Source: Candidatus Fermentibacterota bacterium
GTDB taxonomy: Bacteria; JAFGKV01
Reading direction: 5' to 3'
Assembly: GCA_030620115.1 (NCBI GenBank)
Contig: JAUXFG010000044.1
Coordinates: 1-25,596 of the forward strand
Length of the DNA stretch: 25,596 bases
In this document: in pieces, positions 1-7,536 of the stretch
Numbering within the stretch: position 1 is the stretch's first letter
Layout: the number at the start of each line of letters is the position of its first letter
The notes under the pieces: model-generated
What the model was told of the DNA's origin: nothing
Seen by the model: the letters and a program-made list of their open reading frames with translations, nothing else
The model's database searches: none
Position numbers and translations under genes: made by a program

Positions 1-414
1 CGAAACTGCGCCTCAAACCGACGAGCGATGATGCCGTGGCGCATTGATTGAGGCGCAGCGATACTGGTTGCTGGTCACTGGATACTGGATGGAACCCGGA
101 GTCGTTTCGTTCTCCTTCCAGCATCAAGCATCCAGAAACCGGCATCACCTCGCAGCCAACCCACATATGTCGTTGCAAAACTTGACTTGTTTGTGAAGTT
201 TCCAACCCATTGTAGACGGCCAGACCCCGCGAAATCCGGGATGTTTCATGTGATGGGGAGAGATTCTTCGCTCCCTGCGGTCGCTCAGAATGGCATGGCT
301 AGTGTGCAGATGGATGTGGTATTGTGTGTCATTCTGAGGGAGCGGAGCGACTGAAGAATCTGGGGGAGAAGAGGAGGGGAAGCTGATGGCTCTTTGAAGT
401 CCGGGCTGGTGCAA
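1..414. other. Repeat-rich spacer with no convincing gene
   Basis: No reading frame here looks like a gene. Positions 6-16 (CTGCGCCTCAA) and 48-58 form a perfect 11-bp inverted repeat around a 31-nt loop. A plus-strand frame open at the left edge stops at 45-47 and could be the last 14 codons of an upstream gene, but that is too short to judge. Positions 60-136 hold short related words (ACTGGATACTGGATGG and, reversed, CCAGCATCAAGCATCCAG) that look like degenerate dispersed repeats. A larger inverted pair lies at 261-361. Confidence 0.5.
261..361. repeat. Inverted pair of the CATTCTGAG...GAAGAATCT element
   Basis: A plus-oriented copy lies at 328-361 (starts GTCATTCTGAGGGAGCGGAG, ends GAAGAATCT). 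A diverged inverted copy lies at 261-292 (starts AGATTCTTCGCTCCCTGCGG, ends CTCAGAATG). Together they could fold into a long hairpin with a loop of about 35 nt just beyond the 3' end of the minus-strand gene ending at 415. The same element recurs at 14502-14532 (inverted), 14571-14604, 14825-14858 and 20043-20076. It has no coding capacity. A transcript-end role is possible but inferred. Confidence 0.75.
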
Positions 415-1359
415 TCAGCGGTCTCGGTTCGCGCGGAGTATTCCGCTCCGCGCGGCAGCGAGAAGCTCAGCTGCTTCCTTTCCGTCTTTCGGAAACGACG
501 CTGTCGCAATATCCACGGCAAGTTCGATGCCGGTCTCGTCCTTACGTCTCAAGTGTTCCCGGAATATGAGTCTCCGAATGCGTTCATGAGCGACCAAGGC
601 GCCAGCAGTCGTGGTCTCGGGGAGTAGTGCGCAGATCATTCCATGAGGAACCAAGCCGACATGATCGCCGCGTCGCATGGCCTGACAGATTATCTCGGCG
701 TAGTACTCCCAGAGTGAGCTGGACAATCCGGTGCTACGAAGCATTGGCTGCCAAGCTTCCTCCTTTCTCCTCTCGTCGGCGAAGTTGATCAAAAGCAATG
801 CAAGGGTTCTTTGGGTACGCCGACTTCGCCAGAGTTCAGCCTCGAATATGCGCCGAAAGGGCTTCTCGTTCCACAGAATCAAGGTGCCCTGACTGTCCTC
901 GAACCCCTCCTTGAGCCTAGATCCCGCCAGCTGTTTCTGTTGATCCTTGACTGTCTCGCGGAGTTCCTCAATGGTTCGTTTCTGCTCGGCAGCTGTCTTG
1001 AGCAGCTGCGCGGAATCGATGTGGGGACGAGCCCAAATGCCCTTATCTTGATGAGAAGAGATTCCCGTCCTGACCGCTATGGACTCGGGATACTGCCCTG
1101 CCTGGGAAGAAGGGGGCTGTGAGGGTTTTACTATCCGGTACGATGATGCTGCATCGCCCTGCATGAATGATTCCTTGAGTGCCACGGCAACCGTGACAAC
1201 AGCGAGGAGACCAGGGGGAATCGCCAGAGCTCGAAGGAGGAGATTGCTTTCTTCAGATGAGGGGCAGAAGAATAAGAAGAGCGAGACCAGGAGCAGGATC
1301 ACGGCGCTGGAGGACAACAGCACCCGCAGTAATAGGGATGTGGGGGATTTCTCGAGCAT
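415..1359 (-). CDS. Two-TM membrane protein with degenerate GGDEF-like domain
   Basis: The 314-residue protein has two hydrophobic segments at about 8-31 and 42-62, a low-complexity linker, a charged predicted coiled coil at about 115-150, and a C-terminal domain (about 158-312) with the layout of diguanylate cyclases. It starts with WNEKPFRRIFEAEL (compare N-R-x-x-F), continues with a LALLLINF strand, and ends with VDIATASFPKDG (compare SIGVAxxPxDG) and AELLAAARSGILRA. Where a cyclase would carry RxGGDEF, this one has VGLVPHGMICALLPET (235-249). The catalytic and metal-binding residues are therefore missing, and c-di-GMP synthesis is not expected. A scaffold or sensor role is inferred. ATG at 1359 is preceded by GGAG at good spacing. 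It is divergent from the NAD synthetase gene. It could also be a very diverged nucleotide-cyclase-fold protein. Confidence 0.75.
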   Translation of the reverse strand: MLEKSPTSLLLRVLLSSSAVILLLVSLFLFFCPSSEESNLLLRALAIPPGLLAVVTVAVALKESFMQGDAASSYRIVKPSQPPSSQAGQYPESIAVRTGISSHQDKGIWARPHIDSAQLLKTAAEQKRTIEELRETVKDQQKQLAGSRLKEGFEDSQGTLILWNEKPFRRIFEAELWRSRRTQRTLALLLINFADERRKEEAWQPMLRSTGLSSSLWEYYAEIICQAMRRGDHVGLVPHGMICALLPETTTAGALVAHERIRRLIFREHLRRKDETGIELAVDIATASFPKDGKEAAELLAAARSGILRANRDR

Positions 1360-1391
1360 GCTTCTACTCCAGGCGGTGGATTGGAGCTTTC

Positions 1392-1420
1392 AATCTAGAG
1401 CACCTCTCCAATCAGCGCAA
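1392..1420 (-). promoter_or_regulatory. Possible sigma70-type promoter for the GGDEF-like gene
   Basis: On the minus strand TTGCGC (1420-1415) and TAGATT (1397-1392) are separated by exactly 17 nt, about 33 nt upstream of the ATG at 1359. The -10 matches four of six consensus bases but the -35 only three. The rest of the divergent spacer 1360-1674 shows no clear gene or structure. Confidence 0.25.
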
Positions 1421-1674
1421 CTGGTGATGATGCAATGCTTGCGAAGACATATGTCAAAGCAGGATATTCGCAGGGTTAGGCATACTGGCCCAGACTTCTC
1501 ACCGGCTTTTTTGAGGTTTCGGGAAGGGGAAGGAGTGCATACGTTTGCTGAATCGTGAGAATGACTATGAGTTCCAATATCCTCATCCTTCATCTTCCGA
1601 CGATGCTGTAGAGAGGGAATAGTCACGGTGTGATGTATTGGTAGAAGTCAGGATTCATGGAGGGATGTCGGAAC

Positions 1675-3375
1675 ATGGAGACACTCAGGGTCGCTGTTGC
1701 ACAGATGAACCCGACGGTGGGTTCATTTGGTAGGAATGTCTCAAGAATATTGAGTTTTGTGGCCAAGGCCACCGAATCCAAGGCACAGCTTTTGGTCTGC
1801 CCGGAGCTATCGCTGACAGGATATCCTCCGGAAGATCTCATTCTCAAGCCGTCGTTTCTCAATAGGTGCAGAGATTCACTTCTGGCGTTGGCCGCACAGA
1901 TCGGGCCTCTCCCTGTTTTGGTGGGATTTGTCGAGCAGGCTGAGGAGATGGTCTATGACAGTGCGGCCCTGCTGCAGAATGGAGCCGTAGTCGCGGTATA
2001 CAGGAAGCTCCAGCTCCCCAACTACGGAGTATTTGACGAGAAGCGATACTTCACGGCGGGACGCAAGGGTCTCGTGGTGGATGCCGGTGCGATACGGATT
2101 GGCATCACCATCTGTGAGGATATCTGGCTCCCGGATGGCCCCCACCTCAAAGAGGTCCGGCAAGGCGGCGCAAACCTGGTAGTGAATCTCAGCGCATCTC
2201 CATATCATCGGGGCAAGTGGCGGGAGCGGCTGGATCTTATCCGCCTGCGTGCGTGCGACTGTGGCGCAGCGATTGTCTATGCCAACATGGTGGGGGGGCA
2301 GGATGATCTGGTATTCGACGGCCATAGCCTTGTGGTCGATGCATCGGGGAGCATTCGGGCACAGGGGCAAGGGTTCATAGAGCAGCTTCTGGTCGTGGAT
2401 CTCGACCTGCGTGCCGCGAGCACACTAGCGCTCTCAACTGACCTGGTCGAGGAGTGCCGGATCGAGCTTCCGGAATATCCCCCAAGCACTCGCCTCGCTC
2501 CCCTTGTGGTGAGCCCGGGATCCGAAGAAGAGGAGGTGTACAGGGCCCTCGTTCTCGGCACCAGAGACTATGCGGAGAAGAACGGATTCACCGATGCTCT
2601 TCTTGGCCTTTCCGGGGGTATTGATTCGGCGCTTGTCGCTTCTTTGGCGGTGGATGCACTGGGCGAGGAGAGAGTTCACGCGCTCTTCATGCCCAGTGCC
2701 TATACGTCCCAGGAGAGTTGGGCGGATGCCGATGCTATTGTGGCGAACCTCGGCATTGAGTTGAAGACGCTTCCTATCGATGATGTGTTCGCCAACTATC
2801 GTGAACTGCTCGCGCCGTCCTTCAGAGGCTTGGAAGAAGATATCACAGAGGAGAACCTGCAGGCACGTATTCGGGGGAATCTGCTCATGGCCCATTCCAA
2901 CAAGCTCGGATATCTCGTTCTCGCCACCGGCAATAAGAGTGAGATGGCCTGTGGATACGCGACGCTCTATGGGGATATGGTGGGAGGTTTCGCGGTGATC
3001 AAGGACGTGCCGAAGACGATGGTATTTCGGCTCGTGCGCTATAGGAACAGTGTAGCCAACCGTCCATGGCTCCCCGAGCGGCTTCTGACCAAGGCGCCCA
3101 GTGCCGAACTGCGGCCAAACCAGAAGGACAGCGATAGCCTTCCTCCCTACGAAGTCCTTGATCCAATACTCGAGGCGTATGTGGAGGAGGATCTTCCTCT
3201 CGATGACATCGTTGGCCGCGGCTTCAAGCGCGAGGTAGTCAGTCGAGTTATTAGATTGGTCGATGGAGCGGAATACAAACGTCGACAAGCGCCGCCGGGG
3301 GTAAAGATTACACCCAGGGCCTTTGGACGAGATCGCCGGCTTCCTATCACGAATGGGTTTTCCGAGGAGGAGTAG
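1675..3375 (+). CDS. nadE: Glutamine-dependent NAD+ synthetase
   Basis: It makes NAD+ from nicotinic acid adenine dinucleotide, ATP and glutamine in the cytoplasm, the last step of NAD biosynthesis. The 566-residue, two-domain protein has the usual length of the glutamine-hydrolysing type. Residues 1-270 are a nitrilase-fold glutaminase with a visible Glu-Lys-Cys triad: E44 in CPELSLTGYPPEDL, K111 in YRKLQLPNYGVFDE and C147 in ITICEDIWLPDG. Residues 287-566 are the synthetase, with the pyrophosphatase loop LSGGIDSALVASLA (312-325), ATGNKSEMACGYATLYGD and PSAELRPNQKDSDSLPPYE. A second ATG lies in frame at 1657, but GGAGGG at 1659-1664 sits 10 nt before the ATG at 1675, and the conserved N-terminus (LRVAVAQMNPTVG) begins there, so 1675 is chosen. 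It appears monocistronic. Confidence 0.97.
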   Translation: METLRVAVAQMNPTVGSFGRNVSRILSFVAKATESKAQLLVCPELSLTGYPPEDLILKPSFLNRCRDSLLALAAQIGPLPVLVGFVEQAEEMVYDSAALLQNGAVVAVYRKLQLPNYGVFDEKRYFTAGRKGLVVDAGAIRIGITICEDIWLPDGPHLKEVRQGGANLVVNLSASPYHRGKWRERLDLIRLRACDCGAAIVYANMVGGQDDLVFDGHSLVVDASGSIRAQGQGFIEQLLVVDLDLRAASTLALSTDLVEECRIELPEYPPSTRLAPLVVSPGSEEEEVYRALVLGTRDYAEKNGFTDALLGLSGGIDSALVASLAVDALGEERVHALFMPSAYTSQESWADADAIVANLGIELKTLPIDDVFANYRELLAPSFRGLEEDITEENLQARIRGNLLMAHSNKLGYLVLATGNKSEMACGYATLYGDMVGGFAVIKDVPKTMVFRLVRYRNSVANRPWLPERLLTKAPSAELRPNQKDSDSLPPYEVLDPILEAYVEEDLPLDDIVGRGFKREVVSRVIRLVDGAEYKRRQAPPGVKITPRAFGRDRRLPITNGFSEEE

Positions 3376-3401
3376 GGAGTTTCTGCGGCATCTCATCCCC
3401 C

Positions 3402-3429
3402 CTGAAATCTGAACGCTGAACACTGAACT
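3402..3429 (+). repeat. Four-copy 7-bp tandem array (CTGAANN)
   Basis: Four consecutive 7-bp units read CTGAAAT, CTGAACG, CTGAACA and CTGAACT. A related array lies at 24007-24031. It sits in the 279-bp spacer between nadE and the next gene. The rest of that spacer (3430-3643) has no gene I can support. Confidence 0.7.
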
Positions 3430-3654
3430 CCCGCGATGTCTATGATTTGCAGTACCCAATCGAACTTGTTTGACCCATTTACTCAAACAATCGAGATGTA
3501 AGCGGCTAAACTCACGGGATTGGCTATGGTGGGGCTGAGATGGCCTTGCCCCTGGTCTCTTGACTTTATCGCTGGTCTCGTCAACCTTGTCGATCACGAT
3601 GGAACCATTGGAGGACTTCTGTCTGTAATTTCGTATAGATGATGGAGGATGGAT

Positions 3655-5040
3655 GTGATTCGGTATCTCAAGCCTGTGGTGGTCCTCGCCATGATGGCGG
3701 CTGCAGCCGCCATCTTTCTCCCAAGGAACGGGGATGCTGGCCCAAAGGCGCCTGATCTATTGGTGGTCTACACCGGGGACGTTATTGGGAACATAGAGCC
3801 ATGCGGGTGAAAGGGTAACCAGCAGGGAGGGCTGGCCCGGCGGGCTGGCTTCGTCAGACAACTACGCGAGCAGGGGGATGAGTTCTTGCTGGTTGATTCG
3901 GGGGATTTTTCCGGATCGCGCCGAGCGCAGGGACGTATCCAAGCTCAAGTCATAGTCGAAGGAATGGCTGCCATGGGCTACCATGCGGCCGCCTTGGGAG
4001 AGCGAGAGCTTGGCCAAGGAAAGGCCTTCATCGATTCCTTGATCCAATCGGCTCCGTTTCCCCTGCTGGCCGCGAATGTCAGTGATGCAGAGACTGGGAA
4101 ACGATTGACACCGACGTATGAGATGTTTGAGGTCGGCGGGCGCAGTGTGGGGGTCATTGGGTTGGTTATGCTTGCCTCCCCGACCCAGGTCGATACGGCG
4201 GAGTTCCGGATAGAGGATCCAATCCAGTGGGCCCGGCAGCTTGTCCCAGAGGTGCGTCGCCAGAGTGATTACGTGCTTGTATTGTCACATCTGGGGTGGG
4301 GAGGATCCTTCGCGCTTGCCCAGCAGGTGGAGGGAATCGACATCATTGTGGCAGGGCATGGGTCCCACCAGACTCGCGAGCCTCAGAGGGTCGGGTCAAC
4401 CCTCCTCGTGCAGGCCGGCAACAAGGGCAGGCGTGTGGGGGTACTTCGGATCAAGGGCTCAATTCAGAAGGGGAAGTATGAGGGAGAGCTCGTGGGGCTC
4501 AGCAAGTCCATGCCCGAAGATGCCGAAGTCAAGGAAATCGCAAAAGAATACCAAAGGCGAATTAGAGCGATCTATTCCGCCGACTCCGAGAGAAACAGAG
4601 TCGCTCCCCGGGTCGTGCAGATCAGGCAGAAGTATGCAGGCGCGCAATCCTGTCGAAGCTGCCATATGGAGATCTTTGACCGCTGGCTTGACACGAAGCA
4701 TGCGAATGCCATGGCTGCCTTGGAGCAGAAGGGCATGGAATTTGATCCAGAGTGTGTGCGGTGTCACAGCACCGGTTTCCGGAAGTCGAGCGGCTTCATA
4801 AGCATGAAGAGAACTCCCCGTCTTGCCAATGTGCAGTGTGAGCAGTGCCATGGTGCGGGGCATCTCCACCTCCTGTACCGGCAGAAGGGAGAGGCCGCAG
4901 TTGCCAGCCTTGGGCCCGTGTCAGTGGAGCGGGCGAAGAATTACGGCAAGGTGAGGATCACTGCATGCCTCGAGTGTCACACGGTGGAGCGTGACGACGA
5001 CTTCTCCTATGAGGAGGGTGATCTTACCGGAATCCATTGA
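3655..5040 (+). CDS. Probable selenoprotein: UshA-like metallophosphatase with tetrahaem cytochrome c domain
   Basis: Read through an in-frame TGA at 3808-3810, this gives 461 residues. The N-terminus is a signal peptide (hydrophobic stretch about 7-22, possible cleavage near GDA). A calcineurin-like/5'-nucleotidase-type domain follows: VVYTGDVIGNIEPCG-U-KGNQQGGLARR, LLVDSGDF, LLAANV, VLSHLGWGG and IIVAGHGSH. The C-terminal part carries four c-haem sites, CRSCH, CVRCH, CEQCH and CLECH, as in cytochrome c554-like modules, and ends naturally with DDDFSYEEGDLTGIH. As I know the family, the motif is EPCGCK, so TGA (codon 52) falls on a conserved Cys. GGAGG at 3644-3648 gives 6-nt spacing to GTG 3655; ATG 3649 abuts it and is less likely. 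Selenocysteine is the best explanation. A nonsense mutation or sequencing error is the alternative. The protein is likely periplasmic, with unknown substrate. Confidence 0.8.
3808..3810 (+). other. In-frame TGA, predicted selenocysteine codon
   Basis: The TGA keeps frame with about 50 codons upstream (signal peptide plus the DLLVVYTGDVIGNIEPCG strand and loop) and with the whole metallophosphatase-cytochrome frame downstream. Both sides are parts of one domain. It replaces the second Cys of EPCGC and gives a Cys-Gly-Sec motif. TGA is used as a normal stop elsewhere in the window (for example 5038-5040 and 7524-7526), so a global code change is excluded. Confidence 0.72.
3813..3849 (+). promoter_or_regulatory. 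Candidate bacterial SECIS hairpin(s) downstream of the TGA
   Basis: Two mutually exclusive folds are visible. Fold A pairs 3819-3823 (CCAGC) with 3831-3835 (GCTGG) around loop AGGGAGG, extended by GGG 3813-3815 with CCC 3836-3838 across a TAA bulge. Fold B pairs 3831-3838 (GCTGGCCC) with 3842-3849 (GGGCTGGC), eight pairs including two G-U, closing a GGC loop that begins 28 nt after the TGA. Fold B fits the general bacterial SECIS picture: apical loop roughly 16-37 nt from TGA, with a G among its first bases. The structures were judged by eye only. Confidence 0.5.
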
Positions 5041-5141
5041 ACGCAGGAATGCTGACTCACGGATTTTCTCGTACATAGGGTCCTTGGTGGCGTTGCGTCG
5101 AAAACCATCTAGGGCATCCCCTCCCACAATCCCGGTGAAGA

Positions 5142-6518
5142 ATGCGTAATCGTCTGCAAGATAAAGCTTTCCCGAGGTCATTGGCCCTTCATTACCACGT
5201 GGTTCCGGAGGATGCGGAAGGGGATTGCCTTTCGCTCATGACTGATGAGCCAATCAATCCGGATGCCATTGTTGAGATCGAGCAGTTATGTGGACGCCAT
5301 GTGACGCTTCGTCATGTGCCATCGGAGCTGTATCGTCGACACATGCGTGAAGTCTATGGCCTCGGCGCCGAGGCATTGGCAGGGGAAGGAGCCTCTCCTG
5401 CGCCCCAGGAAGAGGGTGGTCCCCCCGATGTGGGGACAGTGCGGTTCGTGCGGGAACTTCTCTCTGAGGCCGTCACCAAGGGGGCCAGCGATATTCATTT
5501 GGAACCGTGCCTGGAGGGATTGCGCGTGCGGCTGCGGGTGGATGGCCTTTTGGAGGTCTTGCCCGTCCCCACTGACCTGAGCCGGCACAGCATGAAGGTG
5601 GCGTCGCGTATCAAGGTCATGGCCGGCTTGGACCCGAGCCCGAGCAAGGCTCCCAAGGAGGGGAGGATTCGCTATGAGGGCCGTGATCTTCGGGTATCGA
5701 TTCTCCCTGTCCCGCGTGGAGAAGCGGTTCACCTTCGTTTCTTGGCACCGGCGGGGGAATTGCCTGACCTGTCAGGGTTAGGTTTGTCATCACACCAGTG
5801 TACGCTCCTGTGCTCCGCTGCACGGATTCGAGGGGGACTCATTGTCGCATGTGGCCCTACCGGTTCAGGCAAGAGTACTACGCTTCACGTGCTCCTGAGA
5901 AAAGCTATCCCATTGACGGAAAAGATCATTACTGTTGAGGATCCGGTAGAGTATGAGCTGAACAACGCAGTCCAGGTTGAGGTTCGTCCCAAGGTGTCGT
6001 TCGCCTCTGCCCTCAAGGCGGTGCTGCGGCACGATCCTGATGTGATCCTGATCGGCGAAATGAGGGATTCCGAGAGCGCGGGCATTGCGGTTGAAGCCGC
6101 ACTCACCGGTCATCTCGTGCTGACCTCGTTGCACACGGAGGATGAAGTCCAGGCCATCACCCGGCTGCGCCAGCTTGGGCTATCGCCGGGACTGTTGGCT
6201 TCCTCACTTCGTCTATTGATCTCTCAGCGTCTAGTCCGGAGGACCTGCGGCGCGTGCAGAGGGACCGGAGAGAGTGGAGGCGTGCTGTGCACATTCTGCG
6301 GGGGAAACGGTCTCAAAGGCAGGATAGGCTTGTTCAGAATCACCAGAGTCGACGAGGAGCTTCTCACCGCAATAGAGTCCGGTGCGGATGAGACAAGACT
6401 GAGGACGGTGCTTCAACAGAGTGGGGCAATGGCATTGCCGGATGTCGGTCGCAGGCTTGTCGAACAGGGAATCACGACAGCCCAGGAGGTGACCAGAGTA
6501 TTGGGTGATGGGGTGTAG
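5142..6518 (+). CDS. gspE: Type II secretion / pilus assembly ATPase GspE
   Basis: A hexameric cytoplasmic ATPase that powers pseudopilus assembly, 458 residues. Residues about 10-75 form a short N-terminal adaptor domain (LALHYHVVPEDAEGD...). The PilT/GspE core carries SDIHLEP (116-122), Walker A GPTGSGKST (238-246), Asp box EDPVEY (266-271), Walker B DVILIGEMRD (300-309) and His box TSLHTED (328-334). A zinc-binding tetracysteine (C369, C372, C383, C386) is typical of GspE/PilB and absent from PilT. TGA occurs in frame two codons upstream, so ATG 5142 is the first ATG available; its Shine-Dalgarno (GGTGA at 5134-5138) is weak, 101 nt after the selenoprotein stop. It is followed 3 nt later by gspF. 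PilB/MshE is the alternative name, but the gspG neighbour favours type II secretion. Confidence 0.93.
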   Translation: MRNRLQDKAFPRSLALHYHVVPEDAEGDCLSLMTDEPINPDAIVEIEQLCGRHVTLRHVPSELYRRHMREVYGLGAEALAGEGASPAPQEEGGPPDVGTVRFVRELLSEAVTKGASDIHLEPCLEGLRVRLRVDGLLEVLPVPTDLSRHSMKVASRIKVMAGLDPSPSKAPKEGRIRYEGRDLRVSILPVPRGEAVHLRFLAPAGELPDLSGLGLSSHQCTLLCSAARIRGGLIVACGPTGSGKSTTLHVLLRKAIPLTEKIITVEDPVEYELNNAVQVEVRPKVSFASALKAVLRHDPDVILIGEMRDSESAGIAVEAALTGHLVLTSLHTEDEVQAITRLRQLGLSPGLLASSLRLLISQRLVRRTCGACRGTGESGGVLCTFCGGNGLKGRIGLFRITRVDEELLTAIESGADETRLRTVLQQSGAMALPDVGRRLVEQGITTAQEVTRVLGDGV

Positions 6519-6521
6519 TCA

Positions 6522-7526
6522 ATGAAGGCCGAGACTGTTGCCGGATATTGCGAGGAATTGCGGTCACTTCTGTGCGGAGGGATGGCGCTGGGACAGGCGG
6601 TTGCACTGCTTGCCGATGAGGCAGGGACCTCCGGTCCCGAGCGTCTGGTGGCCCAGCGAGTGGTCTCCGGTTCATCCCTGGCTGAGGGTATGGCGTATGC
6701 CTTTTCCCCGCTTCCTGAATGGATACGACATGTCATCAGCGTGACCGAAGAAGCCGCTGCGGTGGACCATGGGCTTGACCTTGTTGCAGGACAACTACGC
6801 GAAGAAATTGTCTGGAGGGACGATCTGCTCAGATCACTGGCATATCCGTTGGTGCTGCTTGCCGCCACTACGTTGGTCGGCCTTATCCTCGCCGTAGTGA
6901 TCCTGCCATCGCTGTCGGCCATGACAGAGGAGCTGGGCGCTGCTCTGCCGTTGGCGTCGAGGGTTGCATTGACCATGGGCGCCTTTGCCGCTTCTCCGGG
7001 AGGTTTCTTGGTCTGGCTGGCGATTTTTTCCGTGTCGGTGTGGTTGTATACGGGAAGAGCGCGTGCTCCTGATTTTCTCGCTCGCATGCCGTGGATTCGG
7101 AATGCCTTGATGCTTGCGGAAACGTGGCGGTATTTCCGCATTGCCGGGGTGCTTCTCGCGGCGGATCTTCCGCTGCATAGAGCCTTGCGACAGGCCGCTG
7201 GCGCCGTCCGGCCGCTGGCGTGGCGCGCGGAGGCGCGACGTCTGGCTGAGCGTGTGGAAGCAGGTGAGGCGGCCGCATTGGCTGTCCGTGCCGTGGGGTG
7301 GCTCCCTTCGCGCACTGCACGGGTGCTCTCGGTGGCTGCTTCATCCGGGGCCATGGCACAGGGAGTAGAGAACCTCGCCCAATGGGCTGCGGCACGGAGG
7401 AGGGCCGTGCTCAAGACATGGGCCACATGGCTGCCTGTGGTATTATTGGGCGTGTCTGCGGTGATGATTGGTTTTCTGGCCCAGGCAGTGCTTTTACCGG
7501 CCTTTCAAATAGACGTGATTCCATGA
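6522..7526 (+). CDS. gspF: Type II secretion inner-membrane platform protein GspF
   Basis: A polytopic inner-membrane platform that couples the GspE ATPase to pseudopilin assembly, 334 residues. Two T2SSF helical domains are visible. The first (about 8-105) contains LRSLLCGGMALGQAVALLADE, VVSGSSLAEGM and VTEEAAAVDHGLDLVAGQLREE. The second (about 205-295) contains FRIAGVLLAADLPLHRALRQAA and VAASSGAMAQGVENLA. Transmembrane segments lie at about 108-129, 160-177 and 302-324, as expected. It is shorter than the usual 400 or so residues because it starts directly at the first T2SSF domain and lacks the N-terminal extension. It begins 3 nt after gspE and ends 10 nt before gspG, so the three are surely one operon. 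Confidence 0.92.
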   Translation: MKAETVAGYCEELRSLLCGGMALGQAVALLADEAGTSGPERLVAQRVVSGSSLAEGMAYAFSPLPEWIRHVISVTEEAAAVDHGLDLVAGQLREEIVWRDDLLRSLAYPLVLLAATTLVGLILAVVILPSLSAMTEELGAALPLASRVALTMGAFAASPGGFLVWLAIFSVSVWLYTGRARAPDFLARMPWIRNALMLAETWRYFRIAGVLLAADLPLHRALRQAAGAVRPLAWRAEARRLAERVEAGEAAALAVRAVGWLPSRTARVLSVAASSGAMAQGVENLAQWAAARRRAVLKTWATWLPVVLLGVSAVMIGFLAQAVLLPAFQIDVIP

Positions 7527-7536
7527 GGAGGTCTCC

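Noticed and set aside
2434-3597. 387-codon open frame on the minus strand
   Set aside because: It lies antisense to the well-supported nadE C-terminal domain; its translation has no recognisable family pattern.
3430-3600. Possible transposase remnant on the minus strand (LHLDCLSKWVKQVRLGT)
   Set aside because: Too short, and no terminal repeats or second conserved block; cannot be supported.
3886-5040. Shorter version of the phosphatase-cytochrome gene starting at ATG 3886
   Set aside because: It would lack the signal peptide, the first beta strand and the EPCG motif, all encoded in frame upstream of the TGA, and it has no good ribosome site.
6413-7426. 337-codon open frame on the minus strand
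   Set aside because: It is antisense to gspF; the Ala/Ser/Arg-rich translation is typical of a GC-rich shadow frame.
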